From contig CAXXDW010000005.1 of NCBI GenBank assembly GCA_963665575.2, forward strand, positions 186,001 through 250,000: a DNA stretch of 64,000 nucleotides. The letters are read 5' to 3'. The notes beneath the pieces were generated by a model. That model saw nothing but the letters and a program-made list of their open reading frames with translations, did not search any database and was not told the DNA's origin. This document shows, piece by piece, positions 50,927 to 59,679 of the stretch. Source of the DNA: Rariloculus sp963665575. Its GTDB lineage: Bacteria > Pseudomonadota > Gammaproteobacteria > Steroidobacterales > Rariloculaceae. A program made the position numbers and the translations under genes. Position 1 is the first letter of the stretch. Every line of letters begins with the position of its first letter.

Positions 50927-52453
50927 ATGAGAACAACAATTTCCGCCCTCGGCGTGGGCGTTGCGCTGTCGTTATGGGCGCAGGCCGGTCAGGCACAGGA
51001 AGTCGAGGCGGGATCCGCCTGCGAGGCGATCGCGGACCTCACTCTGTCGGAAGTGACTTCGCTTGAAGCGGAGTCCGTGCCGGCCGGGCCGTTTTCGACA
51101 CCCGGTTTTGGCGGGCAGCAGGTCGTCAACGATCTCCCGGCGTTCTGCCGGGTCCGGGGGGTCGTCGACACCGCGATCAATTTCGAGGTCTGGCTGCCTG
51201 AGCCCGACGCCTGGAACGGGCGGTTTCAGGCGGTCGGCGGCGGCGGCTTCGCCGGCGTCATCAGCTATGGCGCAATGGTCCCGAACATCCAGGCCGGTTA
51301 CGTCACGGCATCCACCGATACCGGGCACGTGGCGAGCGACCTGGAATGGCTCCACGATGACGGCCTGCTGCGCGACTACGGCTATCGCGCGATCAACGAG
51401 ATGACCGCGAAGTCGAAGGCGATCCTGAGTTCGTATTTCGGCCGGCCGGCAGACTACAACTACTTCAACGGCTGCTCGACGGGCGGCCGGCAGGGCCTCA
51501 TGCAGGCGCAGCGCTTTCCGGACGACTACGACGGCATCGTCTCGGGCGCGCCCGTCAACCACTTCGTCGCGACGCACTACACGCAGTTGTGGATCGCGCT
51601 CGCAGCGAAACCCGTCGGCGATACGATGCTGACGCCGACGGAACTCTCGGTCGTCAACAGCGCCGCGCTGGCTCAGTGCGACACGATCGACGGCGTCGGG
51701 GACGGCGTCATCGAGGATCCCCGGATGTGCACGTTTGACCCCGCAACGCTGCAGTGCTCGTCCGGCGCGAGCAGCCAGTGCCTGAGCGCCGAACAGGTCG
51801 AGGCCGTACGCAAGATCTACGCCGGTCCCAGCAACCCGCGCACGGGCGAGCATCTGCATCCGGGCCTTGCGCCGGGCGGCGAGCTGAGCTGGTTGCTGGT
51901 CGCAGGCTCCGGCGCCGCGCCGATCGCGGACGAGTATTTCAGCCGGAGCGTGTTCAACGATGTCGACTGGGACTGGCGGACGTTCGACTACGACGCCGAT
52001 GTCGAACGCAGCCATGAAGCAACCGGCGAGGCGCTGGTCGCCACGGACCCCGATGTGGGTGAGTTTCGCGACGCGGGCAACAAGCTCATCCTCTACCACG
52101 GCTGGAACGATCAGGTGATCTTCCCCGAGGGTACGATCGACTACTACGAGCGTGTCGCCGCAACCGTCGGTGGCGGCTCCGACGGCGGTATCGGCGAGAC
52201 GAGGGACTTCTTCCGTCTCTTCATGGCGCCTGGCATGCAGCATTGCCGCGGCGGACCGGGTCCGAGCCAGTTCGATGCGCAGGCGGCGATCGAAGCCTGG
52301 GTCGAGCAGGGCGTCGCGCCGGACCGGATCGAGGCGAGCCTTGTCGAGGACGGTGCAGTGACGCGAACGCGGCCGTTGTGCCCGTATCCGGAAACGGCGC
52401 GATTCGTCGGGGGCGATACGGATCAGGCAGAGAGCTTCGCCTGTTCGCAGTAG
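50927..52453 (+). CDS. tannase/feruloyl esterase family secreted esterase
   Basis: 508 residues, leader ending AGQAQE. The catalytic Ser184 is in FNGCSTGGRQG, preceded by Cys183, which pairs with the Cys of QHCRGGPGP in the CS-D-HC motif of this family; Asp and His are in LYHGWNDQVIF and MQHC. Tannases release gallate from gallotannins, feruloyl esterases release ferulate from plant cell walls. Adjacent LigJ- and GalD-like genes favour gallate or protocatechuate-type products. GGAGG site before ATG 50927. Confidence 0.9.
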   Translation: MRTTISALGVGVALSLWAQAGQAQEVEAGSACEAIADLTLSEVTSLEAESVPAGPFSTPGFGGQQVVNDLPAFCRVRGVVDTAINFEVWLPEPDAWNGRFQAVGGGGFAGVISYGAMVPNIQAGYVTASTDTGHVASDLEWLHDDGLLRDYGYRAINEMTAKSKAILSSYFGRPADYNYFNGCSTGGRQGLMQAQRFPDDYDGIVSGAPVNHFVATHYTQLWIALAAKPVGDTMLTPTELSVVNSAALAQCDTIDGVGDGVIEDPRMCTFDPATLQCSSGASSQCLSAEQVEAVRKIYAGPSNPRTGEHLHPGLAPGGELSWLLVAGSGAAPIADEYFSRSVFNDVDWDWRTFDYDADVERSHEATGEALVATDPDVGEFRDAGNKLILYHGWNDQVIFPEGTIDYYERVAATVGGGSDGGIGETRDFFRLFMAPGMQHCRGGPGPSQFDAQAAIEAWVEQGVAPDRIEASLVEDGAVTRTRPLCPYPETARFVGGDTDQAESFACSQ

Positions 52454-52560
52454 CTGCGGCGGGGCAGGCGCGACCGGATGCGTGGCGCGCCCGGTCGGCG
52501 CACAGCAGCCCATGTGAGTCAGGGATGCTCCGAACAGCCCGAAGCGGCATCGTTGTCCGC

Positions 52561-52583
52561 TCCATAAATAATTGATTTATGGA
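52561..52583. promoter_or_regulatory. AT-rich operator-like palindrome
   Basis: Arms TCCATAAAT and ATTTATGGA (9 bp, perfect) flank a 5-base AATTG centre, unusual in this GC-rich DNA. It lies about 105 bp ahead of the TcuA-like gene and overlaps the start of a 35-codon frame. Probable binding site for a dimeric regulator not encoded here. Confidence 0.5.
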
Positions 52584-52686
52584 ACATTCGGCTCTTGTCA
52601 GCGCCGTTGTTCAGACGTTTCTCGGGGTGCTGGCCGCGACAGAGCCGGCAGAGGTCATGGCAGTGCAAACGGCTCAGGGCCTGTGA
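52579..52686 (+). CDS. possible short leader/coupled ORF
   Basis: A 35-codon frame with ATG 52579 and a TGA overlapping the alternative GTG start (52683) of the TcuA-like gene. Mostly hydrophobic and small residues; no family seen. It has no clear ribosome site. It may be a translation-coupling leader or chance. Confidence 0.25.
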   Translation: MEHSALVSAVVQTFLGVLAATEPAEVMAVQTAQGL

Positions 52687-52688
52687 GT

Positions 52689-54170
52689 ATGGCCGACGTC
52701 ATCGTCGTCGGCGGCGGCAATGCTGCCTTGTGCGCCGCAATCGCGGCGAGCGACGCGGGCGCCGATGTCACCGTGCTCGAACGCGCTCCCGAGGCGGAAA
52801 GCGGCGGCAACAGCCGCTTCACGGCGGGGTCCATTCGCTTCGCCTACTCGGACCTCGAGGAACTGCGCGAAGTCCTGACCGACCTGTCGCTCGAGGAACT
52901 TGCGACAAGCGATTTCGGGAGTTATCCCAAGGAGCAGTTTTTCGACGATATGTTCCGGGTGACCGAGTACCGTTGCGATCCGGATCTCGTCGAGTGTCTC
53001 GTGACTCGTTCGAAGGACACGCTGGTCTGGCTGCGCCGGGCCGGCATCCGCTTCGTGCCGATCTACGGCCGCCAGGCCTTCAGGGTCGACGGCAAATTCA
53101 GATTCTGGGGCGGGCTTACAGTCGAGGCATCGGGCGGCGGACCCGGGCTCGTCGACGGCCTGACCGTGGCCTGCCGCAAGCGCGGCATCGAGATTGCCTA
53201 CGGCACACGTGCAATCGATCTCGACTTTGACGGCCGCGACGTCACGGGCGTCATTGTGAGGCGCCGCGGCGGAAGGCCCGAAACGCTGCCCGCGCGAGCC
53301 GTCATCCTGGCGTCGGGAGGCTTCCAGGCCAACCCGGAATGGCGCACCCGCTACCTTGGTCCGGGCTGGGAACTCGCCAGGGTGCGCGGCACGCGTTTCA
53401 ACACGGGCGACGGGATACGCATGGCGCTCGCGGTCGGCGCCGCGCCTTACGGCAACTGGTCAGGCTGCCACTCGGTCGCCTGGGACAGGAATGCGCCCGA
53501 ATTCGGCGATCTCGCGGTCGGCGATCAGTTCCAGAAGCACTCGTATCCCTTCGGCATCGTCGTGAACTCACACGGCAGGCGCTTCCTCGACGAGGGCGCG
53601 GATTTCAGGAACTACACCTATGCGAAATACGGCGCCGAGCTGCTGCGACAACCCGGCCAGTACGCATGGCAGATCTTCGATGCGAAGGCGAAGCCGCTGT
53701 TGCGCGACGAGTACTCGATCCGGCAGGTCACGCGAGTGCGTGCCGACACGCTCGACGAACTGCTTGAAGGCATGCAGGACGTGGACCGGGAGGCGTGCAA
53801 GGCCGAGATCGAAAGCTACAACGCGGCCGTCCGGCAGGACATCGCCTTCGATCCCAACGTGCGCGACGGCCGCCGCACCGAAGGTCTCGCAGTCAACAAG
53901 TCGAACTGGGCGAACACCATAGACGAACCGCCATTGGAGGCCTACGCCGTGACCTGCGGGATCACGTTCACTTTCGGGGGCTTGAGAATCGACGCCGACG
54001 CCCGCGTGCTCGACACTGAGCTCGAACCGATCCCGGGGCTCTACGCGGCGGGCGAACTCGTCGGCGGCCTCTTCTTTCACAACTATCCGGGCGGTACGGG
54101 GCTGCTCGCAGGCGCCGTCTTCGGCCGGATTTGCGGGATATCGGCGGCGCGGTCGCCGACAGCGGAGTAA
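52689..54170 (+). CDS. FAD-dependent tricarballylate dehydrogenase-like oxidoreductase
   Basis: 493 residues. The Rossmann FAD site VIVVGGGNAALCAAIAA opens the protein, followed by GNSRFTAGSIRFAYSD and the fumarate-reductase-like fold, with ITFTFGGLRIDADARVLD and GLFFHNYPGGTGLLAGAVFG at the C-terminus. It resembles TcuA, which oxidises tricarballylate to aconitate. Here it may oxidise a related tricarboxylate. ATG 52689 is used; GTG 52683 six bases earlier is possible. Lies before the aldolase and tricarboxylate transporter genes. Confidence 0.85.
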   Translation: MADVIVVGGGNAALCAAIAASDAGADVTVLERAPEAESGGNSRFTAGSIRFAYSDLEELREVLTDLSLEELATSDFGSYPKEQFFDDMFRVTEYRCDPDLVECLVTRSKDTLVWLRRAGIRFVPIYGRQAFRVDGKFRFWGGLTVEASGGGPGLVDGLTVACRKRGIEIAYGTRAIDLDFDGRDVTGVIVRRRGGRPETLPARAVILASGGFQANPEWRTRYLGPGWELARVRGTRFNTGDGIRMALAVGAAPYGNWSGCHSVAWDRNAPEFGDLAVGDQFQKHSYPFGIVVNSHGRRFLDEGADFRNYTYAKYGAELLRQPGQYAWQIFDAKAKPLLRDEYSIRQVTRVRADTLDELLEGMQDVDREACKAEIESYNAAVRQDIAFDPNVRDGRRTEGLAVNKSNWANTIDEPPLEAYAVTCGITFTFGGLRIDADARVLDTELEPIPGLYAAGELVGGLFFHNYPGGTGLLAGAVFGRICGISAARSPTAE

Positions 54171-54362
54171 CGCTCGGAGGCGAGAGTTGCGTGGCATGAC
54201 GATTCGCCTGCGCGACAATTGTTCCGACCAGCCGGACCTCGCGCAGTAGCGACGCTGGCTCGCGACATGGCCTGCCTCGTTTTCCGCTGCCGACGTTTTG
54301 GCGTCGTGCGTCTGCGCGCCGACAGTGTTATAGATGGATCGAACAACATCAGGGAGATGCCC

Positions 54363-55202
54363 ATGTCCGCACAACGATGGCTCCGCTGCGCAGCTGTGCT
54401 CGCCGCCGCCATGTCCGCAGCCGCGACCGCGCAGGAGACCCGGATCTACAACACCGTCAAGTCGAAGCTCGAGGCAGGCCAGCAGGTCGTCGGCGGCACG
54501 CTCACGGTTCCGGATCCCAACATCTATTGCGCCATGGCGAACTCCGGTTTCGACTTCGTATGGATCGAGATGCAGCACAGCCCGCTGACCTACCAGGAGG
54601 TCGCGCGGATGATCTGGGCCTGCCGGGACGCACCGGCAATCCCGTTCGTCCGGATTCCGGACGCGACGGCCGGCGACCTCCAGAAAGCGACCGACATCGG
54701 CGCGCTCGGGATCATCGTGCCGCTGGTCGATACGGTCGAAAAGATCAGCGACGCGGTCCGCTACGCGAAATTTCCGCCCGAGGGCGTACGCAGCCTGGGC
54801 GGTGGGCAGTACCGCGCACTGTGGGGTGATGACTATCGCGCGACGGCCAACGACAATCTCCTCATCGTCGCGATGATCGAGTCGCCGGCGGGCGTCGAGA
54901 TCGCCGAGGAGATCGCCGCCGTCGAAGGCGTCGATGTCGTCATGGCCGCGAGTACGGATCTCGGCAGCTTTTCCGGGCTCAGCCAGGGCATGCCGGAGTA
55001 CGAGGCGATGGTCACGACGATCCATGACGTCACCCTCGCCGCGGGACTCAAGCTCGGCGGGCCGCAAGCTTGGCGCGACCGCGCCGGTTTCAGTTTCTTC
55101 CAGGCGCCGAGCGAGACGGCGTTGCTCCGGATGGGCATCGAGAGTTCGCTGCGGGCCGAAGCGACGGGTGTCGCACCGATCGAGGGCGAAGAGGACGACT
55201 GA
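54363..55202 (+). CDS. HpcH/HpaI-family aldolase with predicted signal peptide
   Basis: 279 residues. A hydrophobic leader, MSAQRWLRCAAVLAAAMSA, ends near ATAQE; family members are normally cytoplasmic. The aldolase fold follows: GTLTVPDPNIYCAM, the catalytic His of WIEMQHSPLT, FVRIPD, the metal Glu of MIESPAGVEIAE and the Asp of MAASTDLGSFSG. These divalent-metal aldolases cleave 4-hydroxy-2-oxo acids, matching the product of LigJ. A GGGAG site supports ATG 54363. Five bases separate it from the TctC gene. Confidence 0.87.
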   Translation: MSAQRWLRCAAVLAAAMSAAATAQETRIYNTVKSKLEAGQQVVGGTLTVPDPNIYCAMANSGFDFVWIEMQHSPLTYQEVARMIWACRDAPAIPFVRIPDATAGDLQKATDIGALGIIVPLVDTVEKISDAVRYAKFPPEGVRSLGGGQYRALWGDDYRATANDNLLIVAMIESPAGVEIAEEIAAVEGVDVVMAASTDLGSFSGLSQGMPEYEAMVTTIHDVTLAAGLKLGGPQAWRDRAGFSFFQAPSETALLRMGIESSLRAEATGVAPIEGEEDD

Positions 55203-55207
55203 CAACC

Positions 55208-56296
55208 GTGAGGACTGTCGCCAGAAGAGACGTACTGGGCGCCGCGTTCGCTGCGTTGACGGTGCCGGGCGCGAACCTGGGCGCCGCCGACTTCAGCGGC
55301 CGCGTCATCGAGCTGTTGATCCCGTTCAAGGAAGGCGGCGGGTCGGATACCTGGGGGCGCTTCAATGCACCGTATCTCTCGCGCTACCTGCCTGGCCGCC
55401 CGACCGTCGTGGTCCGCAACGTGCCGGGCGGCGGCTCGATCACGGGCGCCAACCGCTTCGCGGCACGGGCACGGCCCGATGGCCTTACGGTGCTCGGTAC
55501 CTCGGCATCGACGCAGTTTCCGTATCTCATGGGCGATCCACGCGTGCGTTACGACTATCGCGACTGGCGCGTGCTCATGGCCTACGGTACGGGCGGGGTG
55601 GTTTACGTCTCCTCACGGCTCGGCATCGCGGACCCTACGGAACTCGCCAGGATCGCCTCGGTGCCGTTGCTCTACGGCAGTCAGGGACCGACGTCGCTCG
55701 ATCTCGTTCCGGTGCTCGCGTTCAAGCTGCTCGGGCTCAACGTGCGCACGATCTTCGGAATCAGCGGCCGCGGGGCCGGCCGGCTCGCGTTCGAGCGCGG
55801 CGAGCTCAACATCGACTATCAGACCTCGACCGCCTATCTGCGTAACGTCGTGCCGTTGATCGAGAGAGGCGACGCCGTGCCGCTCTTCAGTTGGGGCACG
55901 CTCGACGAGCAGGGCAGGCTCGTCAGGGATCCGAGCTTCCCGGACCTGCCTCACATCGGCGAAATCTACGAGGCGGTTCATGGCCGGGTGCCGGCGGGGA
56001 TCGCCTGGGAGAGCTGGTTCGCGTTCTTTACGGCGGGTTTCCCTGCCCAGAAGCTGCTTGTCGTGCCGAGTGAGACACCCGACGATGTCGTGCTCGCCTA
56101 CGAAGACGCCGTGCAAGCGTACAAGCGCGATCCGGAGTACCTGGCTGGCAAGCCCGCGGCGCTCGGCACGTACGAGCAGGTCACCGGCGCTGCGGCCCAG
56201 ACGATCTACGAGCTTGCAACCGACGTGCCTGCAAGCGCGATCGCCTGGGTCAGGGACTGGCTCAGGGAAGACTTCCGGGTCAATCTCGAGGGCTGA
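55208..56296 (+). CDS. tctC: tripartite tricarboxylate transporter solute-binding protein (TctC/Bug)
   Basis: 362 residues, exported; the leader contains ARRDVLGAAFAAL (Tat-like RR). The Bug fold has IELLIPFKEGGGSDTWGRF, VVVRNVPGGGSITGANRF and a long C-terminal domain. It delivers a carboxylate ligand to the TctA/TctB permease encoded immediately downstream. GTG 55208 is the likely start. Bug proteins commonly bind tricarboxylates or aromatic acids; the ligand here is inferred from the cluster. Confidence 0.88.
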   Translation: MRTVARRDVLGAAFAALTVPGANLGAADFSGRVIELLIPFKEGGGSDTWGRFNAPYLSRYLPGRPTVVVRNVPGGGSITGANRFAARARPDGLTVLGTSASTQFPYLMGDPRVRYDYRDWRVLMAYGTGGVVYVSSRLGIADPTELARIASVPLLYGSQGPTSLDLVPVLAFKLLGLNVRTIFGISGRGAGRLAFERGELNIDYQTSTAYLRNVVPLIERGDAVPLFSWGTLDEQGRLVRDPSFPDLPHIGEIYEAVHGRVPAGIAWESWFAFFTAGFPAQKLLVVPSETPDDVVLAYEDAVQAYKRDPEYLAGKPAALGTYEQVTGAAAQTIYELATDVPASAIAWVRDWLREDFRVNLEG

Positions 56297-56298
56297 CC

Positions 56299-58290
56299 TT
56301 GCTCGAGGCCCTGACCGCCGCCATCGCCAACCTCGCGACGGTCGAGCACGTGCTGTATCTGGGCGTCGGCGTCGTGCTCGGCCTGACCGTCGGCGTCTTT
56401 CCGGGGCTTGGCGGAATAGCGGGCCTGTCCCTGCTCATGCCGTTCCTCTACGGCATGGATACCGTCTCGGCGCTGGCGATGCTCATTGGCCTCGTCGCGG
56501 TCATCCCGACATCGGACACCTTCACCTCGGTGCTCATGGGCATCCCGGGATCGAGTGCAAGCCAGGCGACCGTGCTCGACGGCTTTCCGCTGTCGCAGCA
56601 GGGGCAGGCCTCGCGCGCGCTGGCGGCCGCGTTCGGCGCATCGCTCTGCGGCGGCCTCGTCGGCGCGGTGATTCTCACGTTCTTTGTGCAGATCGCACGG
56701 CCGCTGATCCTGACGTTCGGGTCCGCCGAACTCTTCATGCTCGCGGTGCTTGGTCTCTCGATGGTCGGAGTGCTTTCCGGCAGCGGACTCTGGAAGGGGC
56801 TTGCGGCCGCGGGACTCGGAATGACCATGGGATCGATCGGTGCGGCGCCAGCGACCGGGGAGTTCCGGATCACGTTCGGGGTCGACTATCTTTACGACGG
56901 TCTCCCGCTTGTCGTCGTCGGGATCGGGCTCTTCGCGATCCCCGAGATCATCGGCCTGCTGCGTGCCGGAAGCGCGATCGCAACGAGCGGACGGCTCGCG
57001 GGAAGCTGGGCCGACGGGTTGCGCGATCTCGTTCGCCACTGGGCGCTGTGTCTGCGCTGCTCGGCGCTCGGAACGATCATCGGCGCGATCCCCGGGCTCG
57101 GCGGTACGGTCGTGGACTGGCTCGCCTATGGCCACGTCGTGCAGGTCGCGAAGGACAAGTCGCGATTCGGCAAGGGCGACATCCGGGGCGTGCTGGCGCC
57201 GGAGTCGGCCAACAATGCCAAGGAGGGCGGCGGTCTGATGCCGACGCTGCTGTTCGGCATCCCGGGGTCCGGCGCCATGGCGGTGTTTCTCGGCGGCATG
57301 GTGCTGCTCGGCATCGAGGCCGGTCCTGCGATGGTGTCGAACGATCTGGATCTGACCTACACGATCGTCTGGTCGCTCGCACTTGCGAACGTGCTCGGCG
57401 CGGGGCTTTGCATCGTGCTCGCGCGGCCGATCGCGCGCCTGACCACCGTGCCGTTCGGCTACCTTGCCCCGTTCATGATCGTCGCGATCAGCTTTGCGGC
57501 ATTCCAGGCGACGCGCAGTCTCATGGACCTCGTCGCCTTGCTCGGCATCGGCGCGCTCGGCGTTTTGCTCAAGCGATTCGACTGGTCGCGCCCGGCGTTT
57601 CTGATCGGTTTCGTGCTCGCGCCGCAGGCCGAGGGCTACCTGAATCTGGCGGCTCAGTTCTACGGCTGGCAAATGCTGCTGAGACCCGGCGTGCTGATCA
57701 TTCTCGCGATAACGGTCGTCTCCGTGTGGTTCGGTGCGCGCGGCGCGCGGCGCAGCCCCGTGGCAATCGCGGGCGACGGCGCCGCGAGCGGGTCGGCCGT
57801 GCCCGCCGAGCGGGCGGAAGCGGTCGACCCGCGCCCGCAGCTCGTTTTTGTCGCGCTGGCGGCCGGGATCGTCGTCTACGCTGTCGCAAGCAGCCTGCAA
57901 CGTTCGCCGCTGGCGTGGATGTTTCCCGCAATCATCGGGATCGCAACCTTGCTCGCCTGCGTCTGCCTGGCGGGGGTGCTCATGTTCGCCACGCCCGGTA
58001 CCAGGCTCAACTTCGACGCGGAGCAGCTGCCAGGCACCGCTCCGAAGCGCGGGATCTCCATCCAGTTCGCCTGGATCGCGGGGTTCATCGCCGCGACGGC
58101 GTTCGCGGGTCTGGTCGTCGCTGCGGCGGTCTGGATTGCGCTTTTTCTCAGGTTCAAGGCTGGCGCAGCTGTTGGCAAGACGCTGCTGCTTGCGGGCCTG
58201 ACCTCGCTCGCACTTTGGGGCGTCGAACGCGTGCTCCTCGTCGAGCTGCCGCGCGGTGTGCTGCAGTTGTGGTGGGGGATGGGACCATGA
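56299..58290 (+). CDS. tctA: tripartite tricarboxylate transporter permease, TctA-TctB fusion
   Basis: 663 residues from TTG 56299, two bases after TctC. The first ~500 residues are the TctA large subunit, with GLTVGVFPGLGGIAGLSLLMPF, the repeated PGLGG and IPGSGAMAVFLGGM motifs, and about a dozen hydrophobic segments. The last ~150 residues contain four hydrophobic stretches and resemble the small TctB subunit (LVFVALAAGIVVYAVAS, IQFAWIAGFIAATAF). A permanently fused TctA-TctB would explain the absence of a separate tctB gene. Confidence 0.85.
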   Translation: MLEALTAAIANLATVEHVLYLGVGVVLGLTVGVFPGLGGIAGLSLLMPFLYGMDTVSALAMLIGLVAVIPTSDTFTSVLMGIPGSSASQATVLDGFPLSQQGQASRALAAAFGASLCGGLVGAVILTFFVQIARPLILTFGSAELFMLAVLGLSMVGVLSGSGLWKGLAAAGLGMTMGSIGAAPATGEFRITFGVDYLYDGLPLVVVGIGLFAIPEIIGLLRAGSAIATSGRLAGSWADGLRDLVRHWALCLRCSALGTIIGAIPGLGGTVVDWLAYGHVVQVAKDKSRFGKGDIRGVLAPESANNAKEGGGLMPTLLFGIPGSGAMAVFLGGMVLLGIEAGPAMVSNDLDLTYTIVWSLALANVLGAGLCIVLARPIARLTTVPFGYLAPFMIVAISFAAFQATRSLMDLVALLGIGALGVLLKRFDWSRPAFLIGFVLAPQAEGYLNLAAQFYGWQMLLRPGVLIILAITVVSVWFGARGARRSPVAIAGDGAASGSAVPAERAEAVDPRPQLVFVALAAGIVVYAVASSLQRSPLAWMFPAIIGIATLLACVCLAGVLMFATPGTRLNFDAEQLPGTAPKRGISIQFAWIAGFIAATAFAGLVVAAAVWIALFLRFKAGAAVGKTLLLAGLTSLALWGVERVLLVELPRGVLQLWWGMGP

Positions 58291-58303
58291 GCGGGGCATC
58301 GCC

Positions 58304-59386
58304 ATGACTCAGCGGGCGATACCGTGCCTCTTCATGCGCGGCGGTACGTCGCGGGGTCCCTACTTTCGTGCCCGGGATCTGCCGGCCGACCCGGCGGCGC
58401 GGGACCGCGTGCTGCTGGCCGTCATGGGCTCGCCGGACGCGCGACAGGTCGACGGCGTGGGCGGAGCGGATTCGCTGACGAGCAAGGTCGCGATCGTCGC
58501 GCCGTCGGAACATCCCGGCGTCGATGTCGACTATCTGTTTGCGCAGGTCGCCATCGACAGGCCGAGCGTCGACACGGAGCCCTCCTGCGGCAATATGCTC
58601 GCCGGCGTCGGGCCCTTCGCGGTCGAGCGCGGTATGGTGCGGCCCGCCGACCCCGAGACCTCGGTCACGATCCACAACGTCAACACCGGCGCCCGCATCC
58701 GCGCCCTCATCGAGACGCCTGGCGGGTGCGTCAGCTACGACGGCGAGCAGCGGCTCGATGGCGTTCCCGGCGCCGCGGCGCCGGTTTGGCTCGAGTTCAT
58801 CGATATCGTCGGTGCCAAGTGCGGTTCGATGTTTCCGACGGGAAGGTCGAGCGAAACCATCGACGGCGTTGCCGCGTCCTGCATCGACGTCGCGATGCCG
58901 ATGGTCATGATCGAGGCGTCGGAATTCGGCCTCGGCGGCTACGAAACCGACGCGTTGGCGCCAGACCGTGAATTCATGGCGAAACTCGAGCGCATCAGGC
59001 GCGAAGCGGGTCGCCGCATGGGGCTCGGCGATGTCCGTGACAAGGTCGTGCCAAAAGTGGCCGTTCTCGCGCGCCCGCGCACGGGTGGGCTGATCAGCTC
59101 GCGCTATTTCACTCCGGACACCCTGCATGCGGCTCACGCCGTGACCGGCGCAATCTGTGTCGCCGCCTGCGCGCTGATGCCGGGAACGGTCGCGAGCCCG
59201 CTTGCCGACGCGGACTTCGCACACGCCGGTCGCTGCGTTATCGAGCATCCGTCAGGGGCGCTGGAAGTCACCCTCCGGACATCGGGCGAGGGTGGCTCGC
59301 TCACGGTCGAGTCGGCCTGCCTCGTGCGCACGGCGCGCAAGATCTTCGACGGTGAAGTGCTCGTGCCCGCGAGCATCTGGCCGTGA
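58304..59386 (+). CDS. galD: 4-oxalomesaconate tautomerase (GalD/PrpF family)
   Basis: 360 residues with the opening AIPCLFMRGGTSRGPYF, SPDARQVDGVGGADSLTSK, a conserved PSCGNMLAGVGPFAVE and the family's paired-domain fold. GalD interconverts keto and enol forms of 4-oxalomesaconate in gallate degradation. With the LigJ hydratase and aldolase it would carry the C7 tricarboxylate to pyruvate and oxaloacetate. It lies 13 bases after the transporter, probably the same operon. Confidence 0.88.
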   Translation: MTQRAIPCLFMRGGTSRGPYFRARDLPADPAARDRVLLAVMGSPDARQVDGVGGADSLTSKVAIVAPSEHPGVDVDYLFAQVAIDRPSVDTEPSCGNMLAGVGPFAVERGMVRPADPETSVTIHNVNTGARIRALIETPGGCVSYDGEQRLDGVPGAAAPVWLEFIDIVGAKCGSMFPTGRSSETIDGVAASCIDVAMPMVMIEASEFGLGGYETDALAPDREFMAKLERIRREAGRRMGLGDVRDKVVPKVAVLARPRTGGLISSRYFTPDTLHAAHAVTGAICVAACALMPGTVASPLADADFAHAGRCVIEHPSGALEVTLRTSGEGGSLTVESACLVRTARKIFDGEVLVPASIWP

Positions 59387-59679
59387 CATATACTGCCTGC
59401 GCGATGCCTGAAACGGTGCACCGCGGTACGTCGCGAGAGCCCACGGTTTTTGGGGCACGACCGTGACGATCCCGGAGACATCGCGGTGAGCGGCGCCACG
59501 TCGCGGCGGCGACGGGTGGCAGGGCTCCGATCGCAGAGCACACCAGGGCGCAGCTCAAGGCGGAGCTGCGAACAATGACAAGGTGACCGTTGGCGGGGCC
59601 AACCACGGTGACAGGAGAGGCAGCGGGGCAAGCGGCGGTGGAGCGAACGATGGTGGACCGTACGATGGTGGGCCGAACA

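Noticed and set aside
56206..58305. 699-codon frame antisense to the TctA-TctB gene
   Set aside because: Arg/Asp/His-rich shadow of membrane segments, no motif.
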